From NCBI RefSeq assembly GCF_900111305.1, contig NZ_FOGS01000001.1, positions 310,001-374,000 of the forward strand: a DNA stretch of 64,000 bases, read 5' to 3'. The translations under genes and the position numbers were made by a program. Below the pieces are notes generated by a model. The model was not told the origin of the DNA, did not search any database, and saw nothing but the letters and a program-made list of their open reading frames with translations. Positions 53,703 through 63,066 of the stretch are shown piece after piece. Origin of the DNA: Vreelandella subterranea (lineage in GTDB: Bacteria; Pseudomonadota; Gammaproteobacteria; Pseudomonadales; Halomonadaceae). Position 1 is the stretch's first letter; each line of letters starts with the position of its first letter.

Positions 53703-55328
53703 TTAGCCCTCCGCCGCCCGGCCCTTCTGCGGAAAGAGTCCGCGGGGGCGCTTTTGAATAAACAGGATGATAAATACCAGCACGATAATCTTGGCCAGCA
53801 CCGCACCCGCCCAGGGCTCCAGCACCTGGTTGATAATGCCCAGCGACATGCCCGCCACCAGCGTGCCCCACAAGTTACCGACGCCGCCAAACACCACCAC
53901 CATGAAGGAGTCGATGATGTAATTTTGGCCGAGGTTGGGGCCAACGTTGGTGAGCTGGGAGAGTGCCACACCGGCAAGCCCGGCCACGCCGGAGCCCAGT
54001 GCAAAGGTCATGATATCCACGCGTGTGGCGCGAATGCCCATGGAGCGAGCCATGTTGCGGTTCTGGGTGACCGCGCGGACCTCAAGCCCCAGCCGTGTGT
54101 GGCGCATGATCAGTATCAGGCCTGCGAATACGACCAGCGCAAAACCCAGCACATACATCCGGTTAAGGGTTAGCGACAGGGCATCGTTGACGACCAGTGA
54201 ACCGCTCATCCACTCAGGGGTAATCACCGTGCGGTTGAGCGGTGAAATAACCGTGCGCACCAGTTGTTGAAGAATCAGGCTGATGCCGAACGTGGCCAGC
54301 AACGTCTCCAGCGGGCGGCCTTTCAGGAACTGAATCACGCCGCGCTCGATCGCCACCCCCACTAAGGCAGACACCATGAACCCGGCCGGAATCGCCAGTA
54401 TCAGGGCAAGACCCGGCTGGCCAGGTAACAGTTGCTGCATGGCCCAGGTGGTATAGGCGCCGAGCATGATCAGCTCGCCATGGGCCATATTGATCACGCC
54501 CATCACGCCGAAGGTGATCGCCAGGCCAATGGCCGCCAGTACCAGCACCGAGCCCATGGAAAGGCCGAAGTAGAGCGTTTCGGCGGCCCGATTGATCTTG
54601 AGGTTCTGTTCGATATCGGCAAGCGCGGTGGTGGCAGCGTCAACCACCAGCGGGTCTTCCGACTGGGTAGCGCGGTTCAACGCCACCCGGACATTGCTGT
54701 TCAAGCTGCCCGACAATACCTCCACGGCCTCGACATCGCCCTGATTAAGGCGATAAACCGCCAGTGCTTGATTCAACCGATGACGAACCGCTGCCGATGG
54801 CTCTTCTGCCATCCGGTTGGTGAGCGGTTCAACCTGCTCTTCTTCAACGTTGCCAATCAGCCGTCTCGCTGCGTCCAAACGCGCATCTTGCTCGCCGTTA
54901 TACAACTCAACCAGCGAAATCGCCGAACGCAACTGGCTGCGTAGCGCGTTGTTGATGGTTAACCGATCCAGATCGCGGCGGCTGACTTCGCCGATGGCCT
55001 CGCCGGTCATGGCATCTTCAACGGTGACGTCTAGGCCTGCGGTTTCCAGCGCGATCACAAAGCGACCGCTGTCTTTCAAACGTTGCAAGTCACTGTCCAA
55101 CAGGGCCTGCAACCAGACATCGGCACGCTCGTGCTCGCTTTCGATAATGGCGGTGATCGCATCTGATTTGTCGTCAAATGAGCGCGTATCCAGCGCTTCC
55201 AGAAGGGCTTGTCCGTCGTCTTCCTGCGCCTGAACCGCCATGGGGAACCAGGCCAGCAGGCTAATGAGCAGACAGGTGACGATCCTTGGCATGACGCGTG
55301 GCGTCCACGAATAGCAAGGAATCCTCAT
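53703..55328 (-). CDS. urtB: Urea ABC transporter permease UrtB
   Basis: 541 residues from the ATG at 55328, which has AAGGA upstream; a longer frame is rejected. A signal-like hydrophobic start and about 220 extra residues with alpha-helical repeats precede the LivH-like permease (GVMGVINMAHGELIMLGAYT near residue 280, split; GLEVRAVTQNRNMARSMGI near 420). This extended N-terminus is normal for UrtB. Second gene of the operon, with a stem-loop between it and urtA. Confidence 0.93.
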   Translation of the reverse strand: MRIPCYSWTPRVMPRIVTCLLISLLAWFPMAVQAQEDDGQALLEALDTRSFDDKSDAITAIIESEHERADVWLQALLDSDLQRLKDSGRFVIALETAGLDVTVEDAMTGEAIGEVSRRDLDRLTINNALRSQLRSAISLVELYNGEQDARLDAARRLIGNVEEEQVEPLTNRMAEEPSAAVRHRLNQALAVYRLNQGDVEAVEVLSGSLNSNVRVALNRATQSEDPLVVDAATTALADIEQNLKINRAAETLYFGLSMGSVLVLAAIGLAITFGVMGVINMAHGELIMLGAYTTWAMQQLLPGQPGLALILAIPAGFMVSALVGVAIERGVIQFLKGRPLETLLATFGISLILQQLVRTVISPLNRTVITPEWMSGSLVVNDALSLTLNRMYVLGFALVVFAGLILIMRHTRLGLEVRAVTQNRNMARSMGIRATRVDIMTFALGSGVAGLAGVALSQLTNVGPNLGQNYIIDSFMVVVFGGVGNLWGTLVAGMSLGIINQVLEPWAGAVLAKIIVLVFIILFIQKRPRGLFPQKGRAAEG

Positions 55329-55418
55329 GGGGTAAGTCCTTTGAGTGGCGTGCCCCAGGCGTCGCCACGAATGAAGCATCGCCTGGGTAAATGAATAAGG
55401 TGAACGGTTCAAATAACG

Positions 55419-55438
55419 GGGCGGCTTTCACCGCCCCT
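55419..55438 (-). promoter_or_regulatory. Intercistronic stem-loop between urtA and urtB
   Basis: GGGGCGG at 55419-55425 pairs perfectly with 55432-55438 across six bases, directly after the urtA stop. A weak T-rich stretch follows on the minus strand, so it may be a partial terminator that favours urtA expression. Confidence 0.6.
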
Positions 55439-55447
55439 GACATGGGC

Positions 55448-56800
55448 TTATTCGGCTAACGCTTCTTCCGCTTGTTCTTCAGCATTGCTACCCATGCAGC
55501 GGTTTTCCACCACGTTGTAGTTGCCGCATTCCATTGGCTTGCGCCAGTCACTGATCAAATCACGCGAACCGGGCAGGTAGTCCGACCAGGCATCACCCGC
55601 CACGGTCGACGGGGTTTGCCAGACAATGGCGAACTGGCCGTTGTCCTGAATTTCCCCGATCATGACCGGCTTGGTGATGTGGTGGTTGGGCATCATCGCC
55701 GCTGAACCACCCGACAGGTTGGGCACGGTCACGCCGATGATGGCATCTTTCACCGCGTCCACATCGGTGGTACCGGCTTTCTGAACAGCCTCTACCCACA
55801 TGTTGAAGCCGATGTAGTGGGCTTCCATCGGGTCGTTGGTCACTGCATCGTCTTCGCCGGTATGCGCAAGCCAGGCATCGATAAAGTCGTAGTTGGCGTC
55901 ACTATCCACGCTCATGAAATAGTTCCAGGCCGCCAGATGGCCCACCAGCGGGCTCGTATCGATACCGGTGAGTGCCTCCGCACCCACCGAGAAGGCAACC
56001 ACTGGAATATCCGCCGCGTCGATGCCCTGGTTACCCAGCTCACGGTAGAACGGCACATTGGCATCGCCATTGATGGTGGACACCACGGCGGTTTTCTTGC
56101 CTTCGCTGCCGAAACGGCTGATTTCCGAGACGATGTTCTGCCAGTCAGAGTGACCAAAGGGCGTGTAGTTGACCATGATATCTTCGTCGGCCACGCCAAA
56201 CTCTTCTTTCAGATAGGCTTCCAGGATGCGGTTGGTCGTGCGCGGGAAGACATAGTCAGTCCCCGCCAGCACCCAGCGCTCGACGCCGATCTGATCATGC
56301 AGGTAGTTGACGGCAGGGATTGACTGCTGATTCGGTGCCGCACCGGTGTAAAAGACGTTCTCGGAAGATTCCTCGCCTTCGTATTGCACCGGGTAGAACA
56401 GCAGCCCGTTAAGCTCTTCGACCACCGGCAGTACTGATTTACGCGATACGGAGGTCCAGTTACCGAAGATAACGTCGACTTCTTCCTGTTCGAGCAACTC
56501 ACGGGCACGCTCGGCAAACAACGGCCAGTCAGAGGCGGGGTCGACCACCACCGCTTCAATATCACGGCCAAGCAGGCCTCCCGCTTCGTTCTGCTGCTCG
56601 ATCAGCATCTCAACGGTGTCTTTAAGAACCGTTTCGCTGATGGCCATGGTGCCTGAGAGGGAGTGCAGAATACCGACCTTGATCGGGTCTTCGTCTTGTG
56701 CGATGGCATGGGCACTGGTCCCCATCATCGCAGCGGTCAGCAGGGCCGTTGAGAATACTCGAGACGTCTTTGGGTGTGTCTTGCGTAGGAAAGTGGTCAC
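55448..56800 (-). CDS. urtA: Urea ABC transporter binding protein UrtA
   Basis: 450 residues, GTG start with AAGGAG seven bases upstream. Signal peptide to about SAHAIAQDEDP; then family segments VGILHSLSGTMAISETVLKD, VFGNWTSVSRKSVLPVVEE near 112 and LLFYPVQYEGEESSENVFYTG near 134 (split), GTDYVFPRTTNRILEAYL near 180. Periplasmic urea receptor. First gene of the operon under the sigma-54/NtrC-like region. Confidence 0.95.
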   Translation of the reverse strand: MTTFLRKTHPKTSRVFSTALLTAAMMGTSAHAIAQDEDPIKVGILHSLSGTMAISETVLKDTVEMLIEQQNEAGGLLGRDIEAVVVDPASDWPLFAERARELLEQEEVDVIFGNWTSVSRKSVLPVVEELNGLLFYPVQYEGEESSENVFYTGAAPNQQSIPAVNYLHDQIGVERWVLAGTDYVFPRTTNRILEAYLKEEFGVADEDIMVNYTPFGHSDWQNIVSEISRFGSEGKKTAVVSTINGDANVPFYRELGNQGIDAADIPVVAFSVGAEALTGIDTSPLVGHLAAWNYFMSVDSDANYDFIDAWLAHTGEDDAVTNDPMEAHYIGFNMWVEAVQKAGTTDVDAVKDAIIGVTVPNLSGGSAAMMPNHHITKPVMIGEIQDNGQFAIVWQTPSTVAGDAWSDYLPGSRDLISDWRKPMECGNYNVVENRCMGSNAEEQAEEALAE

Positions 56801-57174
56801 TTGAATCTCCTTGCACCCCTTATGCTGGGGGCTCGTTTATTGGCGTCGTATGCCAAGCAACAAAGGTTGGTATACGTCCACTAGCAATAAACACGCTGCA
56901 AGGGGTGCGCCAGATTGGCACATAAGCCATTTATAAATTCACAATCAGCAACTTAAGATAAGCCTAAAAAACCCAAAAGCGACTAAAAGCACCAAAATAG
57001 CGCAAGAGCCAATCACCAGCGCGCACTCAAAATGCACCAACACCCTTCAGCGCACCATAGAAGTGCAGCAGCAAAAAAGCGCCCTGGGCGGCCCAGAGCG
57101 CTTATTGATCACCTACGGGCGCGTTGCAATCGACAAACGCCACAGTGATTCAGGTATTGGGATATTGAAGACGT
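56801..57174 (-). promoter_or_regulatory. urtA control region: sigma-54 promoter and NtrC-like boxes
   Basis: On the minus strand TGGCGC-N5-TTGC (-24 at 56907-56912, -12 at 56898-56901) matches the sigma-54 consensus with one change and predicts a start near 56887. AGCACC-N5-AGCGCA at 56988-57004 is centred near -109 and CGCACC-N5-AGTGCA at 57051-57067 near -172. The same -24/-12 hexamer is used at ureD. Confidence 0.68.
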
Positions 57175-58671
57175 TTAAGTATCAATCACCTCTCGCTTGA
57201 GGCGCTTTTTAATCACCGGTGCGCTCAGTGAAAACAATGCCACCGCCAACAGTGCCAGTGAGATGGGTTTTTCAAGGAAGATCCCCCAGTCGCCGCCGGA
57301 AATCTGCAGGGCCCGGCGCATGGATTCCTCCATCAAGTCGCCCAGGATCAGTGCCAGAATCAGCGGTGCTGCCGGGAAGCCGAACAGCCGCATGCCAAGG
57401 CCAATCAAGCCAAAACCAAGCAACAGCAGCAAATCGAACACGCTGAAACTCAGCCCGTAAACGCCGATCATGCAGAAGATAAGAATCATCGACAGCAACA
57501 GCGGACGCGGCAAATCAAGAATTTTGGCAATCAATGGAATCAGCGGCAGATTGAGCACCAGCAGGAAAATATTGCCGATGTACATGCTGGCCACCACGCC
57601 CCAGAACACGTCCGGGCGCTGCTCAATCATCATTGGCCCTGGGTTGATACCCATCACCAACAAGGCACCCAGCAATACCGCCGTGGTACCGGACCCGGGT
57701 ACACCCAGCGTGAGCAGCGGCACAAACGAGCCGGTGCAGGCTGCATTGTTGGCTGCCTCTGGGGCGGCCACGCCCTTGATATTCCCCTGACCAAAGGTAT
57801 CGCCATCTTTGGCAATACGCTTTTCCATGCTATAGCCCAGAAACGAGCCGATGGTCGCCCCGGCACCCGGTAACACACCGGTGAAAAAGCCCAGCACCGA
57901 ACTGCGTCCCACGGGTCCTGCGATTTCCCTCATCTCTGGCCGCGAAAGCTTTAATGAGCCAATGGCATTACGCGGTGCTTCTTTACCGCCACCGCCGCGT
58001 AACAGCATGTAGAACACCTCGGCCAGCGCAAAGATACCCAGCGCCACGACGAGAAAATCAATGCCGTCCAGCAGATGGGCGGAGCCGAAGGTAAAGCGCT
58101 CGGTACCGGTCTGCAAGTCGATACCGACAATCGAGATCATCACCCCGATGACAGCGGCAATCAGCCCCTTTACCAACGACTTATCTGACAGCGACACCAC
58201 GGCAGTGAGGCCCAGCACCATAAGCGCAAAGTATTCTGGCGGGCCAAAGCTAACCGCCACCTTGGAAAGAAGCGGCGCAACAAGCATCAGGAAAATCACC
58301 GATACCGTGCCGCCGACAAAGGACGAATAAGCCGCAATGGCCAGCGCTTTACCGGCCAGGCCTTTCTTGGCCATGGGGTAACCGTCGAACGACGTGGCGA
58401 CCGTACCGGCGACACCGGGGGCATTCAGCAGGATCGACGATGTGGAGCCACCAAAGATGGCCCCGTAATACACTCCGGCCATCAGTATCAGGCCCGAAGA
58501 AGGCTCCATTGAGAACGTAATCGGAATCATCAGGGCCAAGGCGCTGATCGGCCCCAACCCTGGCAGCATTCCGATAATGGTCCCCGCAAACACACCGGCG
58601 AAGACGTAGGCTATATTGATCGGCTCAAGCGCTATGCCAAAGCCGTACATGAGATTATTAAACGCTTCCAT
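57175..58671 (-). CDS. tctA: Tripartite tricarboxylate transporter large permease (TctA), second copy
   Basis: 498 residues with about twelve hydrophobic segments. IGMLPGLGPISALALMIP near 33, APGVAGTVATSFDGYPMAKK near 85 and GVLPGAGATIGSFLGYSMEK near 262 are the family signatures. A paralogue of the TctA at 16419. The operon tctCBA lies beside a CitA/CitB-type two-component system, so the substrate is probably a tricarboxylate or dicarboxylate such as citrate. Last gene of its operon. Confidence 0.93.
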   Translation of the reverse strand: MEAFNNLMYGFGIALEPINIAYVFAGVFAGTIIGMLPGLGPISALALMIPITFSMEPSSGLILMAGVYYGAIFGGSTSSILLNAPGVAGTVATSFDGYPMAKKGLAGKALAIAAYSSFVGGTVSVIFLMLVAPLLSKVAVSFGPPEYFALMVLGLTAVVSLSDKSLVKGLIAAVIGVMISIVGIDLQTGTERFTFGSAHLLDGIDFLVVALGIFALAEVFYMLLRGGGGKEAPRNAIGSLKLSRPEMREIAGPVGRSSVLGFFTGVLPGAGATIGSFLGYSMEKRIAKDGDTFGQGNIKGVAAPEAANNAACTGSFVPLLTLGVPGSGTTAVLLGALLVMGINPGPMMIEQRPDVFWGVVASMYIGNIFLLVLNLPLIPLIAKILDLPRPLLLSMILIFCMIGVYGLSFSVFDLLLLLGFGLIGLGMRLFGFPAAPLILALILGDLMEESMRRALQISGGDWGIFLEKPISLALLAVALFSLSAPVIKKRLKREVIDT

Positions 58672-58721
58672 AGGATTTACTCCCGAGGACCCGTCGCGCG
58701 AGTCAACTCAAAACGGCCAGG

Positions 58722-59204
58722 TTAAAACGGCAGCACACCGGTCGGCAGATAAACGTCCATCACTTTCGTCATGAGCAGATACAGGCCCAGAACGACACTT
58801 AACGACGCAGCGAGATTGATACTATGGCGGCGATAGCCGTAATAGAGTGTCAGCCCCACCGAGAGCAGCGTCGAGGCGAGCACAAAACCCAGTGGCACCA
58901 GTAACAGCGCGTAGGCTGCGATGGCGAGTGACGTAATGACGACTCGGCCCCAGGGAGAGAGCCAGAAAGGGCCTTGCTGGGTCGCGTCCTCTGGCTCGTC
59001 ACTTGCTTCCTGAATGGCGGGTTTTTCGAAGAACAATAACACTGATAAAAACGCCAGAATGAAACCGAGCACCTTGGGGAAAAGGTCCGAATCCACCGGG
59101 CGCGGCAACGGGAAAGCCGGCACTTGCCAGGCGAATCCGAGGTATAGCACCGAAAAAGCCAGCAACACAACGGCCAGCCATTGGTTGGTATTCAGTCGAG
59201 TCAT
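58722..59204 (-). CDS. tctB: Tripartite tricarboxylate transporter small permease (TctB)
   Basis: 160 residues from the ATG at 59204, preceded by GGAGA; a longer frame to 59282 is rejected. Four hydrophobic segments are visible, with VDSDLFPKVLGFILAFLSVL near residue 36 fitting TctB proteins. Lies between tctC and tctA, 50 bases before the latter. Confidence 0.88.
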   Translation of the reverse strand: MTRLNTNQWLAVVLLAFSVLYLGFAWQVPAFPLPRPVDSDLFPKVLGFILAFLSVLLFFEKPAIQEASDEPEDATQQGPFWLSPWGRVVITSLAIAAYALLLVPLGFVLASTLLSVGLTLYYGYRRHSINLAASLSVVLGLYLLMTKVMDVYLPTGVLPF

Positions 59205-59248
59205 GGGGGTCTCTCCGAAGAAGCGGACGCTTCTCGCGGTTATAGCGC

Positions 59249-59280
59249 GCCGACCTGAGGCGCTATGACCCCAGGTCGGC
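59249..59280 (-). promoter_or_regulatory. Intercistronic stem-loop between second tctC and tctB
   Basis: GCCGACCTG at 59249-59257 pairs perfectly with 59272-59280. It begins shortly after the tctC stop, has no U-tract, and repeats the layout seen after the first tctC, urtA and the TAXI gene. Confidence 0.65.
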
Positions 59281-59304
59281 ACAAATCAAACGAAGATGAC
59301 GGGG

Positions 59305-60303
59305 TTATTCGCCCAGCAGGCCCAACTCACTCAGTACGTTGCTGAACAGCGCCTGCTGGTCATCCAAAAAGGCACCAAAGGCTTCGCTGTCCTGATAGGC
59401 GTCGAGCCAGCCCAACTGGTCGCGCGCTTCCTGCCAGCCGTCCGTCTCGAGCATCTCTGCGAAGAGGTTTTCGTAGTAGCTCACCGCCTCTTCGGGCATG
59501 TCGGGGGTGCCCATGACGCCACGCCAGATATCAAAGGTATAGTCGACACCCTGTTCCTTATAGGTGGGTATTTCGGCCAGTTCACCGCCTAAACGCTCTT
59601 CAGAAGAGACACCAAGCGCGCGTAGCTGACTACCTTCACCCAGTTGCCCCACGGATTCACCGGCGCCGGTAATCACCGCTTCAATGTGACCGCCCATCAG
59701 GTTGGTCATGGCATCGCCGCCACCCGAGAAGGGGATGTAGTTGACAGCAGCCGCATCAAGGCCAGCCGCCGAGGCCAGACCGGCTATCGAGATGTGGTCC
59801 ATTGACCCTGGCGCGCTACCACCCCCCACACTCAGGCCGGGGTCTTCTTCCATCGCGTTGAGCAGATCTTCCAGCGTTTGATAGTCAGAATCAGCGTCAA
59901 CGAGCACGATGGAGTAATCGGTGATTAGACGCGCCACAGGGGTAAAGTCGGTGTGGTCGTAACGCGATGCACCGGCCAGGGGTACCAGAATCATCGGTGG
60001 GCTGGTCGCGAATAGCTTCTGCGGATTGCCCTCGTCGCGGGCAATTTGCGCCCAGGCGACAGCCCCGCCGCCGCCAGGAACGTTAATCGCGGCATAGTTT
60101 TCGTCGGCCAGCTCTTCTTGCTGAATCACTCGTGACATGGTGCGTACGAGGGTATCCCAACCACCACCGGGATTGGCCGGCGCAATGAACTCCACTGACC
60201 CGTCGGGGGTCCACTCCTGAGCCTGAACCTGACCGGCAATGGCGCTAAAAGCGGCAAAGGGTAAAGCCAATACGCTAAGGCGTTTGATAGAAAGCGAGGG
60301 CAT
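59305..60303 (-). CDS. tctC: TctC-type periplasmic solute-binding protein, second copy
   Basis: 332 residues from the ATG at 60303 with GGAG nine bases upstream; a GTG 15 bases earlier is less likely. Signal peptide ends near AGQVQAQEW. Receptor marks: VEFIAPANPGGGWDTLVRTM, NVPGGGGAVAWAQIARDE near 75 and GGGSAPGSMDHISIAGLA near 160. Delivers a carboxylate to TctAB encoded downstream. The adjacent response regulator and kinase likely control it. Confidence 0.93.
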   Translation of the reverse strand: MPSLSIKRLSVLALPFAAFSAIAGQVQAQEWTPDGSVEFIAPANPGGGWDTLVRTMSRVIQQEELADENYAAINVPGGGGAVAWAQIARDEGNPQKLFATSPPMILVPLAGASRYDHTDFTPVARLITDYSIVLVDADSDYQTLEDLLNAMEEDPGLSVGGGSAPGSMDHISIAGLASAAGLDAAAVNYIPFSGGGDAMTNLMGGHIEAVITGAGESVGQLGEGSQLRALGVSSEERLGGELAEIPTYKEQGVDYTFDIWRGVMGTPDMPEEAVSYYENLFAEMLETDGWQEARDQLGWLDAYQDSEAFGAFLDDQQALFSNVLSELGLLGE

Positions 60304-60420
60304 GATGACGTTCTCCACATATGGTGTTGTTGTATAGGTGTTGCAGCGTTTGATGTTGTTGTGTACGCCACGAACGTTAGAAGAACACTCCCCACCTCGA
60401 CAAGGTTCTGAACATAAAAG

Positions 60421-60438
60421 ACAAAAAGTTCTTTTTGT
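60421..60438. promoter_or_regulatory. AT-rich palindrome between the response regulator and tctC
   Basis: ACAAAAAG-TT-CTTTTTGT reads the same on both strands except at the two central bases. It lies about 120 bases upstream of tctC and just after the response-regulator stop. CitB-type regulators bind AT-rich sites, so it is a candidate site for activation of tctCBA. It could instead form a weak terminator hairpin. Confidence 0.4.
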
Positions 60439-60456
60439 GCATTTTGTTCATTTTGC

Positions 60457-61188
60457 TCACGACGGCGATTGCCAACGCCAAGCATCGCTCAACAGGCGAT
60501 AGCGGCGCTCAGGGCGGCCTACATCACCGTAGCCCAGTTCCGCACTGACCGCTTGCTCGGCGACCAAAAACTCTAAATAGCGCCGCGCCGTCGACCGACT
60601 GGCCCCCATGGCGCGCGCTATTTGCATGGCGGTTTGCGGATCTTGGGCACTTCCCAATGCCTCCACCACCCGTCGCAGCGTCAGCGGATCGATGCCTTTC
60701 GGCAGGCTGCCTCCGCTGGGCGACACAACGTCCGCGGGCTGCGTCCGGGACAGTACCTGGTCAAGCTCGTCCTGATTCATCTCGTTGCGACAGGCCAGCG
60801 CCTCCCGCTCACGACGAAAGCGCGCCAGCATCTGCTGCATACGACCGGCTTCAATGGGTTTGATAAGGTAATCAAAAACGCCGCCGCGCAGCGCCTCGCT
60901 GATGGTATCTACCTCACGGGCAGCGGTGACCATGACAATATCCACCTGGACGTAATCGCGACGCAGCGCCCAAAGCAGTTCAAGTCCTTCCACATCGGGC
61001 AGATAGGCATCCAGCAAAACCAACTGCACATGCTGGCCTTGCTCGGCCATCAGAGCGTTGGTTTCAGCGGCGTTGCGAGCCATGCCGACAACATGAAACC
61101 CCTCACTCTGCTCAATAAAGGCGCGATGGATATCGGCAATGCGAAAATCATCTTCTACCACCAGAATACCGTACTCATGCGCCGTCAT
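60457..61188 (-). CDS. CitB/DcuR-type response regulator
   Basis: 243 residues. Receiver domain at 1-125: acidic VVEDDFRIADIHRAF, phosphorylated Asp in LVLLDAYLPDVEGLELLW near 58, Thr in MVTAARE and Lys in DYLIKPIEAGRM near 110. The C-terminal HTH includes MGASRSTARRYLEFL near 195. Controls carboxylate uptake genes in relatives. It is encoded 57 bases after the sensor kinase and upstream of tctCBA on the same strand. Confidence 0.9.
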   Translation of the reverse strand: MTAHEYGILVVEDDFRIADIHRAFIEQSEGFHVVGMARNAAETNALMAEQGQHVQLVLLDAYLPDVEGLELLWALRRDYVQVDIVMVTAAREVDTISEALRGGVFDYLIKPIEAGRMQQMLARFRREREALACRNEMNQDELDQVLSRTQPADVVSPSGGSLPKGIDPLTLRRVVEALGSAQDPQTAMQIARAMGASRSTARRYLEFLVAEQAVSAELGYGDVGRPERRYRLLSDAWRWQSPS

Positions 61189-61245
61189 AATCCACCCTCT
61201 TACCGCATTTCGGGCTATTGTTTATCGTTGTGAGAACCTGCACGG

Positions 61246-62946
61246 TCAGCTTAACACGGACGATGACGTGCCAGTGTCGGCGGCACATAGCGAACGGTTC
61301 AGCACCGCAATAAAGCAGGCTCCTCCCAGTTCACCATCTTCCAGCGTCACCGTACCACCATGCTGCCGACAGAGCCGTGCCACTAGCGCAAGACCTAGCC
61401 CTTGATGCTGACCGGCTTTGGTTGAAAAGCCTTCACTAAAAATCGACTCGGCATGGTCCGTCGGAACACCCGGACCATTATCTTCGACCTCTATCAGCAG
61501 TTGCTCGCCCAGGTCGGTGAAAAACAAGCGCACCCGCGGTGGGTCGCTCGGCCCATGCAAGGCCGCATGACAGGCGTTATCCAGCAGGTTGCCTACAACG
61601 CTCATCATCACTTCCTGCCCGGTGGGAGTTAACGGACAGCCAAGAGAGCTTTGTTCGTCAATCTCAAGCATAACGCCGAGCTCCCTGGCCCGGGTCAGCT
61701 TCCCCATCAGGGTACCGCTCAAAACGGTATCGGCGACGTGACGCATCAAGAAGTTCATCTGCGCCTGAGCGCGTTTGGTTTCCTGGTGGATCAGCGTCAA
61801 CGCTTCATCAATGCGTTCGAGCTGCAGCAAGCCGGAGATGGTGTAGAGCTTGTTGGAAAACTCGTGCGCCTGGGCACGCAGCATGTCGACATCCCGGCTG
61901 GCCTGGGTCAGCGCCTGGGAAAGATCGACAATTTCCCGGCGACTGCGGAACGTCGCCACGGCCCCCTCGATCTCGCCCTCGTGGATGATCGGCACGCGGT
62001 TCACCACCACCGGATGATCGCCCAGCCACATTTGCTGGTCGAACTCCTGCTGGCCGTACTTGAGCACTTCCTGGAGCCTCGAGTTGGGAACCACCTCGCG
62101 GATCGGCTGGCCGAGCAGGATATGTTCGTCGGCCAACCCCAGGAACCACCGAGCCTGCTGGTTCACCAGCGTAATCTGGCCTTCGCGGTTCACCGCCAGA
62201 ATGCCTTCGTGTATCGATTGCAGAATGGCCTCTTTCTCCATCGCCAGGCGGGCAATTTCGTAAGGCTCCAAGCCTAGAATAACGCGTTTCAGGTGCTGGG
62301 AAAGCCAGTAGGCACCGGCAAACCCCAGCACGATCATCAGCGCCACCAGCGTCCAGCCCAGGCTGTTATAGCGGGCGATGTCCATTGCGACGCGGTCAAG
62401 CATGAAACCAACCGAGACGATGCCGATGATATTGCCTGCTTCATCGCGCACCGGGGTTTTACCGCGCATGGCGGAACCCAAGGTGCCGGTCGCTTCCGAC
62501 ACATAGGACTCGCCGCCTTCAAGCGCCCGGGCATTATCGCCACCCACCATGGTCAGACCGATACGCTCGGGTACCGGATGCGAATAGCGCACGCTCTGGT
62601 TATTGCCGACCACCACGTACCGCGCACCGGTTTCGCGGCGCACGCGTTCAGCCAGCGGTTGTATTACGCTGGCCGGGTCGTCAGCGTCAAAGGCATCGAT
62701 CAGCTCGGGCATCGAGGCCACCGTTTTGGCCACCGCCAGGGCCCGCTCTCCCATTTGCGAGCTGATGATCTCGGCTTTACGGTGATTCAGGTAGGTGCCC
62801 TGTGCCAACAGCATGCCCGCCAGCAACAGGCCGACAAGCAGCATGACCTGAAGGCGAAAGCTGCGCTTGTACCAGCGCCGCCTGGAGCGCGTTCGACGCC
62901 AGCGCTGCAGCTCAGCTAATGTTTTGTTCGGGCGGGAGGATGGCAT
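61246..62946 (-). CDS. CitA/DcuS-type sensor histidine kinase
   Basis: 566 residues from the ATG at 62946; an alternative in-frame ATG at 62976 cannot be excluded. TM1 about 40-60, a periplasmic sCache_3-like domain about 60-190 (GARYVVVGNNQSVRYSHPVP), TM2 about 195-215, a PAS domain about 235-340 (ILAVNREGQITLVNQQARWF), then the phospho-acceptor His in AQAHEFSNKLYTISGLLQLE near 365 and ATP motifs NLLDNACHAAL and VEDNGPGVP. Senses an external di- or tricarboxylate and drives the partner regulator. Divergent to the DUF481 gene. Confidence 0.92.
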   Translation of the reverse strand: MPSSRPNKTLAELQRWRRTRSRRRWYKRSFRLQVMLLVGLLLAGMLLAQGTYLNHRKAEIISSQMGERALAVAKTVASMPELIDAFDADDPASVIQPLAERVRRETGARYVVVGNNQSVRYSHPVPERIGLTMVGGDNARALEGGESYVSEATGTLGSAMRGKTPVRDEAGNIIGIVSVGFMLDRVAMDIARYNSLGWTLVALMIVLGFAGAYWLSQHLKRVILGLEPYEIARLAMEKEAILQSIHEGILAVNREGQITLVNQQARWFLGLADEHILLGQPIREVVPNSRLQEVLKYGQQEFDQQMWLGDHPVVVNRVPIIHEGEIEGAVATFRSRREIVDLSQALTQASRDVDMLRAQAHEFSNKLYTISGLLQLERIDEALTLIHQETKRAQAQMNFLMRHVADTVLSGTLMGKLTRARELGVMLEIDEQSSLGCPLTPTGQEVMMSVVGNLLDNACHAALHGPSDPPRVRLFFTDLGEQLLIEVEDNGPGVPTDHAESIFSEGFSTKAGQHQGLGLALVARLCRQHGGTVTLEDGELGGACFIAVLNRSLCAADTGTSSSVLS

Positions 62947-63066
62947 GACGGCACTCACAAGCGGTAACGGCCTCATTATGGCATGCGCACGCAGAGGGCG
63001 TTAAACTTCGCCGCTTTGGGGCCTGACAGACAACAGGCCTTGAACTGCCAGATCAGGGAGAGCGGT

